Shown piece by piece: positions 1 through 4,842 of a stretch of 5,696 nt of DNA. This DNA comes from Bacillota bacterium (GTDB lineage: Bacteria > Bacillota > Clostridia > Lachnospirales > Lachnospiraceae), in NCBI GenBank assembly GCA_023415655.1, contig JAEZKD010000042.1, forward strand, positions 1-5,696, given 5' to 3'. The notes below the pieces were generated by a model. That model saw only the letters and a program-made list of their open reading frames with translations, did no database searches and was not told the origin of the DNA. Position numbers and translations under genes: made by a program. How positions within the stretch are numbered: the stretch's first letter is position 1; every line of letters begins with the position of its first letter.

Positions 1-483
1 ATTGGTCCAGCTAGACACGAAATCGATAATCTATTCTGGAAGGATTTTTGTGACTACTACATTGAGATCGCAAAGGAAAGACTGTATCAACCAGAAAAAC
101 ACGGTGAGCAACAAAGACTTTCAGGGCAAATTGCTGTATATCATAGTCTTCTTGGTATGTTAAAGCTATATGCAATCTATACTCCGTATATCACAGAGTA
201 TATCTATCAGAATTTTTACTCAAGATTCGAGAAGGAAATCTCATTGCATCAGACAATTTGGGAGACAAAGAAAGTAGAAGGGATTTATATTGAATTTGGC
301 GAACATTTGAAAGAAGTAATTGCTGAGGTACGGAAAAATAAGACGGAAAAACAATTATCGATGAAGGACTCGATTCCTGAGTTAATTATTACTTGCCCGA
401 AAAAGTTGATTGATTTTTACAAAAAGTCGGAGAAAGATATCAGAGCTTGTACAAGTGCTGAGAAGATATTATTTTTATACTAG
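1..483 (+). CDS. valS: valyl-tRNA synthetase, C-terminal part (5' end outside window)
   Basis: This is the last 160 codons of a gene that starts left of the window, open in frame from base 1 to the TAG at 481-483. ValRS charges tRNA-Val in the cytoplasm. The visible part is the anticodon-binding helical domain: ARHEIDNLFWKDFCDYYIEI (residues 4-23 of the fragment), then ERLY, YITEYIYQ and SLHQTIWE, which match the ValRS pattern of an FWxxFCDxYxEIxKxRxY helix followed by PxITExIYQ and SxHxxxW. The HIGH and KMSKS catalytic motifs must lie upstream. About 75 residues follow SLHQTIWE, including IAEVRKNKTEKQLSMK and a segment ending near DIRACTSAEKI. I see no long Glu/Lys/Leu-rich coiled-coil arm as found at the end of typical bacterial ValRS, so this looks like the short, archaeal-like class. 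Recognition is from memory of the family, without alignment. An internal ATG at 157 is not a start. Confidence 0.87.
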   Translation: MGPARHEIDNLFWKDFCDYYIEIAKERLYQPEKHGEQQRLSGQIAVYHSLLGMLKLYAIYTPYITEYIYQNFYSRFEKEISLHQTIWETKKVEGIYIEFGEHLKEVIAEVRKNKTEKQLSMKDSIPELIITCPKKLIDFYKKSEKDIRACTSAEKILFLY

Positions 484-490
484 AGGTTAG

Positions 491-507
491 ACTATCATTA
501 TGATAGT
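491..507. repeat. 17-nt perfect palindrome just after valS
   Basis: ACTATCAT and ATGATAGT flank a single central T, seven bases after the valS stop codon. As RNA it would form a 7-bp stem with a TTA loop, but no T-run follows, so it is not a standard intrinsic terminator. It could be a protein-binding site or a 3'-end stabilising hairpin. Its function is unknown. Confidence 0.5.
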
Positions 508-515
508 GTTGGTGA

Positions 516-552
516 GAGTGGGGGCAGAAACCCCTCACTCCCTAATGAGTGA
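516..552 (+). other. two overlapping, mutually exclusive hairpins downstream of valS
   Basis: Hairpin A pairs GAGTGGGGG (516-524) with CCCTCACTC (532-540), nine base pairs with one G-T wobble around a 7-nt loop. Hairpin B pairs TCACTC (535-540) with GAGTGA (547-552) around CCTAAT. Both use bases 535-540, so they cannot form together, an arrangement seen in attenuators. The downstream DNA is AT-rich but lacks a T-run, and no gene follows closely on the plus strand, so this may simply be the processed or terminated 3' end of the valS transcript. I do not recognise a riboswitch class in it. Confidence 0.35.
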
Positions 553-688
553 CATTATATATTATTCCTTGTAACCTTTTTGGTTCCGCTAAAGCGATAG
601 AAATTAAGATTAGTTAACCTGTATGGAAAAAAGTAGATGTGTAAGACGAACCATCTTGACACCCTTGATATATTTGACGTTAAACTCA
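553..688. other. intergenic stretch, no recognisable gene
   Basis: Nothing protein-like was seen here. Small inverted repeats occur (AACC-TTTTT-GGTT near 572-585 and CGC-TAAA-GCG just after). A TTGACA at 656-661 has no convincing -10 at the right distance before the terminator that follows. A 37-codon plus-strand ORF starting ATGGAAAAAAGTAG near 623 lacks a ribosome binding site and runs through the terminator, so it is not called. Confidence 0.5.
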
Positions 689-717
689 AAAGACCAGTGG
701 AAAAGCACTGGTCTTTC
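689..717. terminator. strong intrinsic terminator, probably bidirectional
   Basis: AAAGACCAGTG (689-699) pairs perfectly with CACTGGTCTTT (706-716), an 11-bp stem around the loop GAAAAG. On the plus strand the stem runs into CTTTCT. On the minus strand it ends in CTTTTGAGTTT. The stop codon of the decayed minus-strand reading frame lies only four bases away at 721-723, so the site probably ended that gene's transcript and may also catch readthrough from valS. Confidence 0.8.
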
Positions 718-720
718 TAA

Positions 721-1001
721 CTATAGCTGTACTTGATTTTGGTCTTGAATGTTACACAGCTTCTTCAGTTCTGCTGCAACTTTCTTACCTCTATATCTTC
801 TTGTATCTTCAAACCTCAGAAAAGTATTTTCCCCATTACTACTCTTATAACTAATAATAAAGTATAAACCTGTTTCTTTTTTAAAGTGATTTCTTGTTTG
901 TTGAGACCACCCTTTATTATTAGGTGGTCATTATATAAAGCCACATCAACAGCATCACCTGATGAATACCTTTGTTTTTTCATAGTATGCTTGTCTACAT
1001 C
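721..1001 (-). pseudogene. decayed minus-strand coding remnant, family not recognised
   Basis: Two minus-strand reading frames join into one plausible protein if a single base is missing near 927-930. The upstream frame (from 1001, with an ATG at 983-981) reads MKKQRYSSGDAVDVALYN. The downstream frame (927 to a TAG at 723-721) continues PPNNKGWSQQTRNHF, then KETGLYFIISYK, NTFLRFEDTRRYRGKK and VAAELKKLC. The second part is basic, ordered and protein-like, but it has stops (TGA, TAA) directly upstream and no start codon. The upstream frame also continues before the ATG (VDKHT) until a TAA at 1004-1002, and the ATG has no good ribosome binding site, so the piece may be the 3' end of a longer lost gene. 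The terminator right after the stop supports a real former gene. Unshifted, the ATG frame would give a 55-aa peptide ending at 816, which looks less protein-like. Family and function are unknown. Confidence 0.55.
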
Positions 1002-1019
1002 TTACTAAAGTGGTAAGAT
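991..1019 (+). promoter_or_regulatory. candidate extended -10 promoter with inverted repeat, upstream of the SSAT-like gene
   Basis: TTGTCT (991-996), a 17-bp spacer and TAAGAT (1014-1019) preceded by TGG fit a sigma-A promoter with an extended -10. The start of transcription would lie near 1026, about 38 bases before the ATG. An inverted repeat, ATCTTAC (999-1005) with GTAAGAT (1013-1019), covers the spacer and the -10 and could be an operator. The gene at 2433 has the same layout. Confidence 0.5.
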
Positions 1020-1063
1020 ATTCCTTAGTGAAATGTTCTGTAATACTAATGAGTGGAGGATTT

Positions 1064-1540
1064 ATGGAGAAGTTAACCTTTCGATATGCTACAAAAGAAG
1101 ACGTATCTACCATACTATATTTTATCAAGGAGCTAGCAACCTATGAAGGTATGCTTGATGAGGTAGTGGCAACCGAAGAAATGCTAGAAGAATGGATCTT
1201 TGAGAAGAAGAAAGCGGAAGTTCTATTTGCGCTTGAGGATGGAGTCGCAATTGGATTTGCGCTATTTTTTCATAATTTTTCAACCTTTCTTGGACGGTCA
1301 GGAATTTATTTAGAAGATTTATATGTAAACCCAGATAAACGCCAAAAAGGATATGGAAAAGCTCTTCTAAAAAAACTAGCCCAAATTGCAGTGGAGCGAG
1401 GATGTGGAAGGCTAGAATGGTGGTGTTTGGATTGGAATCAACCAAGTATTGATTTTTATCTTTCCTTAGGAGCACAACCAATGAAGGAGTGGACCGTCTT
1501 TCGAATCGCAGGTGATACGTTATATCATCTAGCAGAATAG
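1064..1540 (+). CDS. GNAT N-acetyltransferase, spermidine/spermine or thialysine acetyltransferase-like
   Basis: This encodes a 158-aa cytoplasmic acetyl-CoA-dependent acetyltransferase of the GNAT fold. The acetyl-CoA-binding motif A is clear: IYLEDLYV (81-88) followed by RQKGYG (93-98), which fits R/Q-x-x-G-x-G/A, then the helix KALLKKLAQIA. The C-terminal part, EWWCLDWNQPSIDFYLSLGA (118-137) then EWTVFR (142-147), closely matches the SSAT/thialysine acetyltransferase subfamily. Y132 is in the usual position of the general-acid tyrosine. The likely substrate is therefore a polyamine, thialysine or similar small amine. Length is normal for the family. The frame is open from 1010, but ATG 1064 fits the family N-terminus (EKLTFRYATKEDV) and follows GGAGGA at 1055-1060. 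That spacing is short; ATG 1049 is the alternative but lacks a ribosome binding site. The gene appears monocistronic, with a candidate promoter at 991-1019. Substrate assignment is inference. Confidence 0.88.
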   Translation: MEKLTFRYATKEDVSTILYFIKELATYEGMLDEVVATEEMLEEWIFEKKKAEVLFALEDGVAIGFALFFHNFSTFLGRSGIYLEDLYVNPDKRQKGYGKALLKKLAQIAVERGCGRLEWWCLDWNQPSIDFYLSLGAQPMKEWTVFRIAGDTLYHLAE

Positions 1541-1574
1541 ATGATGTTGCGGTGGAAAACGTGCTTTGTTCGAT

Positions 1575-1594
1575 GATAATCGAGAATAATTCTC
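1575..1594. promoter_or_regulatory. Fur/PerR-like operator candidate
   Basis: Three hexamers, GATAAT (1575-1580), GAGAAT (1582-1587) and inverted ATTCTC (1589-1594), are separated by single bases. The last two form the palindrome GAGAAT-A-ATTCTC. This resembles the repeated-hexamer layout of Fur boxes (consensus TGATAATnATTATCA). It lies 33 bases after the GNAT stop and about 40 bases upstream of the promoter of the SRPBCC gene. AT-rich DNA produces such matches by chance. Confidence 0.3.
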
Positions 1595-1634
1595 AATAGA
1601 ACCCAAAAAGTAAAAGAATAGGCCATGCTACCTA

Positions 1635-1662
1635 TTTACATTTTAGTTAGTTAAATTATAAT
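1635..1662 (+). promoter_or_regulatory. sigma-A promoter of the SRPBCC gene
   Basis: TTTACA (1635-1640; one mismatch to TTGACA) is followed after 16 bp by a perfect TATAAT (1657-1662). Transcription would start near 1669, leaving a leader of about 37 nt with the ribosome binding site AAAGGTGG at 1692-1699. An inverted repeat AATAGG (1617-1622) / CCTATT (1631-1636) touches the -35 and could be an operator, though this is weak. Confidence 0.65.
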
Positions 1663-1705
1663 GAGAACACCATTAGGAAAAATATGTTAAGAAAGGTGGT
1701 ATCTT

Positions 1706-2137
1706 ATGACGATTGAGAATTCAACAGTTACGCTAGAACAATTGATAAAGGCACCGATCAACACAGTCTGGGAGTTTTTTACTAATCCAGAGCATATAAC
1801 TAAGTGGAATCATGCATCTGAGGATTGGCATTGCCCATATGCTCAAAATGATTTACGGGTTGGTGGTAAGTTTTCATATAGAATGGAAGAAAAAAACGGA
1901 CAGGAAGGCTTTGATTTTACTGGTAGCTATGAAGATATTAGAATCAATGAGTTTATAGCTTACACTCTTGATGATGAAAGAAAAGTAGATATCTATTTTC
2001 AAAACCTAGGAGATGAAACAAAGATCATTGAAACATTCGAGATAGAGCATGTTTATCCAAGAGAGATGCAAAAACAAGGTTGGAATAGTATTTTACTTTA
2101 TTTTAAGAAATACGTGGAAGCTAACTATAAGGAGTGA
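1706..2137 (+). CDS. SRPBCC / AHSA1-like (YndB-type) protein
   Basis: This encodes a 143-aa soluble protein of the START/Bet v1-like SRPBCC superfamily, AHSA1-like branch (Activator of Hsp90 ATPase homologue 1-like). The fold makes a deep hydrophobic pocket, usually for a small lipophilic ligand; no enzymatic reaction can be assigned. Seen in the sequence: the opening strand and helix APINTVWEFFTNPEHITKWN (17-36), the subfamily hallmark DWHCPYAQNDLRVGGKF (40-56), GFDFTGSYEDI (68-78), and the C-terminal amphipathic helix EMQKQGWNSILLYFKKYVEA (120-139). The length is typical of the family. The start is ATG 1706, six bases after AAAGGTGG, with its own promoter at 1635-1662. The ribosome binding site of the next, broken reading frame overlaps its stop codon, which suggests a former second gene in the operon. 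A Fur-like site lies upstream of the promoter. The ligand is unknown; the family call is firm. Confidence 0.9.
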   Translation: MTIENSTVTLEQLIKAPINTVWEFFTNPEHITKWNHASEDWHCPYAQNDLRVGGKFSYRMEEKNGQEGFDFTGSYEDIRINEFIAYTLDDERKVDIYFQNLGDETKIIETFEIEHVYPREMQKQGWNSILLYFKKYVEANYKE

Positions 2138-2255
2138 ATCACTATGGCAATAACCATCTTTCCTGGCTATTAATGATGTAGAAGTGATTCATCCTATGGA
2201 TAGGCATAGTTTAATAAATCAAAGAAAAATAGTACCCTCTAGAGGTTTCTTATAA
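2129..2255 (+). pseudogene. frameshifted remnant of a gene once coupled to the SRPBCC gene
   Basis: AAGGAG (2129-2134) overlaps the SRPBCC stop codon and is followed, nine bases on, by ATG 2144. The frame reads only MAITIFPGY before TAA (2171-2173). A different frame is open from 2154 to TAA 2253-2255 and contains LAINDVEVIHPMDRHSLINQ. A single shift around 2159-2163 would join them as MAITIF-LAINDVEV. A proper ribosome binding site with a dead reading frame points to a decayed gene rather than random DNA. The start faintly resembles N-termini of VOC/PhnB-like proteins, but this is too short to assign. Confidence 0.4.
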
Positions 2256-2265
2256 TTAAAATCTG

Positions 2266-2295
2266 AATCGGAGTAGATTTCTACTCCGATTTTTC
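2266..2295 (+). terminator. intrinsic terminator after the SRPBCC unit
   Basis: AATCGGAGTAG (2266-2276) pairs perfectly with CTACTCCGATT (2281-2291) around the loop ATTT. The right arm runs into a T-rich stretch, ATTTTTCT. This is a convincing Rho-independent terminator for the transcript begun at the 1635-1662 promoter. Confidence 0.9.
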
Positions 2296-2315
2296 TATGT
2301 TTCTAGTTAGTTCTA

Positions 2316-2345
2316 TTGTATCTTAATCCATAAAATGATAAGATA
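2316..2345 (+). promoter_or_regulatory. candidate extended -10 promoter with inverted repeat, upstream of the tandem GNAT gene
   Basis: TTGTAT (2316-2321), a 17-bp spacer and TAAGAT (2339-2344) preceded by TGA mirror the site at 991-1019. The inverted repeat TATCTTA (2319-2325) / TAAGATA (2339-2345) overlaps both elements. The site sits directly after a terminator and about 88 bases before the start codon, leaving a long leader. The -35 is a weak match. Confidence 0.45.
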
Positions 2346-2432
2346 GAATCAATAAAAATGGTAGTTTATACCAAATGCATTAGAAAAAGAGTATTATTGT
2401 AAATAGAAATTTTGTTGAGGAGAGGGTTTATT

Positions 2433-3287
2433 ATGTTAAGAAAAGTTGTTGATACTGAAGTCGAGGGTTATATTGATTTTGCATATGATATTGTTTTAAA
2501 TCAAAGCCAATCTTCTTATCCTATTTTCACAGATAAAATTAAGACAAAAGAGGACTTCAGGAAGCACTGTATAAAATCTACTACAAAAGAGAACTATGAG
2601 TCATTGTTATATTATGATAATGGTAATGTGAAAGGATTAATCCAGTATTACAGTCAGCCAACGGATAGGTATTGGCAGTTAATAGGGTTTAATGTATTAG
2701 ACAGTACAGAACAGGCTTTAGATGAACTTCTTGAATATTTGAGACTAAGATTTCAAGGATATACCCTATACTTTGGATTTCCAGAAGAAAATACACAGGC
2801 ACTGCGTTATCTTGAGAATCATGGGTTTGAATGTGTGGAGAAAGCATACAATGATTCCTACCTTTTTGAGGGGAAGTCTGAATTTAGGATGAATAAAAAT
2901 GTTTTAAGGGTTACTAGAGAGAATTTTTATTTATTCGAAACGTTACATCATCCTGATGAGGCTACTTATTGGAATAGTGAACGAATATATAACACATTAG
3001 ATGCTTGGAATATATTTGTATTATTAGATGGCGAAATATGTGTAGGTACCATTTATGAACGTGATGATGAGATTTATGGAATTGATTACGCTGGTGGGTG
3101 TTTTGATGAAGATACATATTCAGAACTTGTAAAAGCGGTTCTAAATAATATGCAAAAGAGGGGGAGTAAGTTTTTAACTTTTTTTAATGAAGAGAACAGT
3201 CAGGAATCAGCCATAAAATTGGGATTTGAGTTAGTTGGGAAATATGTTTTATATATCAAGACTTTAGATGAATGGGCTGATAGCTGA
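2433..3287 (+). CDS. tandem GNAT-like acetyltransferase family protein
   Basis: This encodes a 284-aa soluble protein with no signal peptide or membrane segment. It reads as two GNAT-like halves. The first (about 1-145) ends in FPEENTQALRYLENHGFECV (116-135) and NDSYLFEG. The second (about 158-280) ends in FFNEENSQESAIKLGFELVG (250-269) and KYVLYIK. Both tails show the GNAT C-terminal pattern of a residue-N-x-x-A helix followed by 'GF' and a closing strand. Neither half shows a clean R/Q-x-x-G-x-G/A acetyl-CoA loop, so one or both domains may be degenerate. The frame is open from TTG 2412, but ATG 2433 is preferred because AGGAGAGGG (2418-2426) lies in front of it and translating from 2412 would put that site inside the gene. 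A weak promoter is seen at 2316-2345. Substrate is unknown. After the TGA the same frame stays open for 24 more codons. I am fairly sure of the superfamily, unsure of activity. Confidence 0.7.
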   Translation: MLRKVVDTEVEGYIDFAYDIVLNQSQSSYPIFTDKIKTKEDFRKHCIKSTTKENYESLLYYDNGNVKGLIQYYSQPTDRYWQLIGFNVLDSTEQALDELLEYLRLRFQGYTLYFGFPEENTQALRYLENHGFECVEKAYNDSYLFEGKSEFRMNKNVLRVTRENFYLFETLHHPDEATYWNSERIYNTLDAWNIFVLLDGEICVGTIYERDDEIYGIDYAGGCFDEDTYSELVKAVLNNMQKRGSKFLTFFNEENSQESAIKLGFELVGKYVLYIKTLDEWADS

Positions 3288-3556
3288 GCAGAACTTGATG
3301 AGTTTTTAGGGAAGGATGAAATTACGAGGAACGAAAAATATATGGAATCAATCGTGGTTTGAGCACTTTGATAATGTGTTCTAAATAATGATGGGTTCTA
3401 CTAATTTTATGGAGTGAGGTACACAATGATAAATCTGACATCCGAAGAATAAGGATGTAATTGGGTTGGCGCTTCAGTTATAAATTTTTAATTTACTACC
3501 TCAGAATAATAAAAATGAAACCAAGATTTATGCATTAGAAGAGAGGGGAGTTTGTA
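3288..3556 (+). other. intergenic stretch with orphan start site and fragments
   Basis: No intact gene is present. The first 72 bases continue the upstream frame beyond its TGA (AELDEFLGKDEITRNEKYME, ending at TGA 3360-3362). At 3411-3419 GGAGTGAGG forms a good ribosome binding site six bases before ATG 3426, but that frame is only MINLTSEE before TAA 3450-3452. A one-base shift would continue it as NKDVIGLALQL to a TAA at 3481-3483. This looks like the start of a lost gene or a very short leader peptide. No convincing promoter or terminator was found; a 6-bp hairpin GAGCAC/GTGTTC (3361-3381) lacks a T-run. Confidence 0.4.
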
Positions 3557-4294
3557 ATGACAGAATTCGAAAAAGTTGGATTAGAGTTTGTAAAATTTAT
3601 GCGTGGTAAGTATCGGCTCGATGAGGTTGCAGGAATGTATTATGACATTCCATGTTTGAAATTTCGTCAAGGTAAGAAAACTATTGTGTCAATAAATCTA
3701 CATAAAGATCATTATGATGTTCAAATAATTCTTGGTAAAGCAGAGCGTGAAAAATTTGAGGTTATGAGAGATCAATTTCCAATAGAGATACAGGAACTAT
3801 ATGACAGGGAACGAACCTTACATGATGGCAAATGGCTCTTAATACGTGTTGATGATTTATCTACTTTAGAGGCCGTGAAAAAGTTGATACTTATTAAGAA
3901 AAATCCAAACCGTAAGCCAATGCCAAAAGAAAATGCAGTGTTTGGTAAGTGTGGACATCGATGTGATTTCTGTGTTCATTATACCGGTATTACCGAAGAA
4001 TTCAGAGAGATGCTTATTCAGCATTTGAATGCTGTATATGGCAATTCAGAATGGAGCATGCGTTGCACAGGTTGTGATACTTTAGGATGTCATTGTTATA
4101 GTAAAGGCAATGAATTATGTGAGCCGTTAAAATGCTTAAACCAAAACAAATTAAACATTTGCTTTGATTGTACAAATTATCCTTGTGAGAAAGCAACTGT
4201 GGGATATCGACAATTAGAGCATAAAAACATATCATCTGATGATGTTACATGGGCGATTTTGCCTTACGTACCGCATCAATATGAGCAGCAGTAA
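3557..4294 (+). CDS. DUF3788 - DUF3795 fusion protein with cysteine-rich C-terminus
   Basis: This encodes a 245-aa soluble protein. Residues about 10-120 match DUF3788: CLKFRQGKKTIVSINL (33-48), QIILGKAEREKFEVMRDQFP (56-75), LYDRERTLHDGKWLLIRV (81-98) and KKLILIKKNPNRK (108-120). The C-terminal half matches DUF3795, a putative zinc or metal-binding module, with twelve cysteines: CxxxCxxC at 132/136/139, CxxC at 170/173, C178, C180, C188, C193, CxxC at 202/205, and C210 in NYPC. The spacing suggests several metal sites. The biochemical role of both domains is unknown. ATG 3557 follows GGGGAG (3545-3550) by six bases and is the only sensible start. The next gene begins 76 bases after the stop with no terminator between, so cotranscription is plausible. 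No promoter of its own is evident. The domain assignment comes from recognised motifs and is fairly secure; the function is not known. Confidence 0.82.
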   Translation: MTEFEKVGLEFVKFMRGKYRLDEVAGMYYDIPCLKFRQGKKTIVSINLHKDHYDVQIILGKAEREKFEVMRDQFPIEIQELYDRERTLHDGKWLLIRVDDLSTLEAVKKLILIKKNPNRKPMPKENAVFGKCGHRCDFCVHYTGITEEFREMLIQHLNAVYGNSEWSMRCTGCDTLGCHCYSKGNELCEPLKCLNQNKLNICFDCTNYPCEKATVGYRQLEHKNISSDDVTWAILPYVPHQYEQQ

Positions 4295-4370
4295 GCGTAA
4301 AGGAATGAGTATAAACTAAATGAGGTTGAATGGAAAATTTATGTGATGAATGATAGGAGGAAAGAATGTT

Positions 4371-4787
4371 ATGATAGCACCAGTATTGAAATTTAATGGA
4401 GATTGTGCGGAAGCGATTGAACTCTATAAAAAAGCGTTTGGAGCGACGGATGAATATGTAGATTATTATCGAAATGCACCAGATGATTCAGGACTTCCAA
4501 ACAAAGAACCTATGGCGAATAAGATCATGCATTCAGGCATGACTATGGCTGGAACACACTTTAATATGTCAGATGAGATTGATATGGTGGAAAATGGGAA
4601 TAGATATGCGTTTAATGTTTTACTGAATTCAGATGATAAAGTGAAAGCTGCATTTGAGATTTTAAAAGAGGGTGGGAAGGTGGTAGTTAATCTTGGACCG
4701 CAGTTTTTTTCACCAATGTATGCATCTGTATTGGATCGATTTGGTGTTCATTGGCAGTTGATTGCCGATTACAACAATGGTGAGTGA
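4371..4787 (+). CDS. PhnB-like VOC family (glyoxalase/bleomycin-resistance superfamily) protein
   Basis: This encodes a 138-aa cytoplasmic protein of the vicinal-oxygen-chelate superfamily, PhnB-like ('3-demethylubiquinone-9 3-methyltransferase'-like) branch. It has the characteristic opening APVLKFNGDCAEAIELYKKA (3-22) and AFG, the central KIMHSGMTMAGTHFNMSD (51-68), the strand NRYAFNVLLN (77-86), and the signature FFSPMYASVLDRFGVHWQL (112-130). VOC proteins dimerise or pair modules and bind a metal or small ligand. H54 lies where many members place a metal ligand, but no substrate can be named and the methyltransferase label in databases is misleading. Length is normal. AGGAGG (4355-4360) lies ten bases before ATG 4371. 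The in-frame ATG 4350 would put the ribosome binding site inside the gene, so 4371 is chosen. It sits between the DUF3788/DUF3795 gene and the HAD-GNAT gene, 55 bases before the latter, with no terminator seen. Confidence 0.9.
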   Translation: MIAPVLKFNGDCAEAIELYKKAFGATDEYVDYYRNAPDDSGLPNKEPMANKIMHSGMTMAGTHFNMSDEIDMVENGNRYAFNVLLNSDDKVKAAFEILKEGGKVVVNLGPQFFSPMYASVLDRFGVHWQLIADYNNGE

Positions 4788-4842
4788 AAACTCAGATTGG
4801 GATGGTGCCTTGGAAGTCTAGGATGCATAATAGGAGGAAATG

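Noticed and set aside
656..685. TTGACA with possible TTAAAC -10
   Set aside because: The -10 matches poorly and the transcript would run directly into the terminator at 689-717.
721..983. Resemblance of SSGDAVDVALYN to the VanX/DdpX dipeptidase motif
   Set aside because: Only a few residues are alike. The required Zn-binding histidine context is missing, and the rest of the remnant does not fit that family.
1010..1063. Upstream start codons (GTG 1010, ATG 1049) for the SSAT-like gene
   Set aside because: The extra residues overlap the predicted promoter and ribosome binding site, and family members begin at the position of ATG 1064.
484..1063. Riboswitch, T-box, tRNA or self-cleaving ribozyme in the gap after valS
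   Set aside because: I looked for T-box, c-di-GMP, cobalamin, guanidine and hammerhead core sequences and found none; there is no tRNA-like cloverleaf.
1125..1481. 118-codon minus-strand open frame
   Set aside because: It lies entirely opposite the SSAT-like GNAT gene, whose motifs are unmistakable. The minus frame shows no family features and is a coding shadow.
2375..3540. 11-mer ATGCATTAGAA occurring upstream of both the 2433 and 3557 genes (2375-2385 and 3530-3540)
   Set aside because: It is short, AT-rich and at different distances from the two starts, so chance is the simplest explanation.
4014..4235. 73-codon minus-strand open frame
   Set aside because: It is opposite the cysteine-rich half of the DUF3788/DUF3795 gene, and the His/Ile/Leu-rich product has no recognisable pattern.
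4350..4370. Upstream in-frame ATG for the VOC gene
   Set aside because: Starting at 4350 would place the AGGAGG ribosome binding site inside the gene, and the added residues (IGGKNV) are just its translation.
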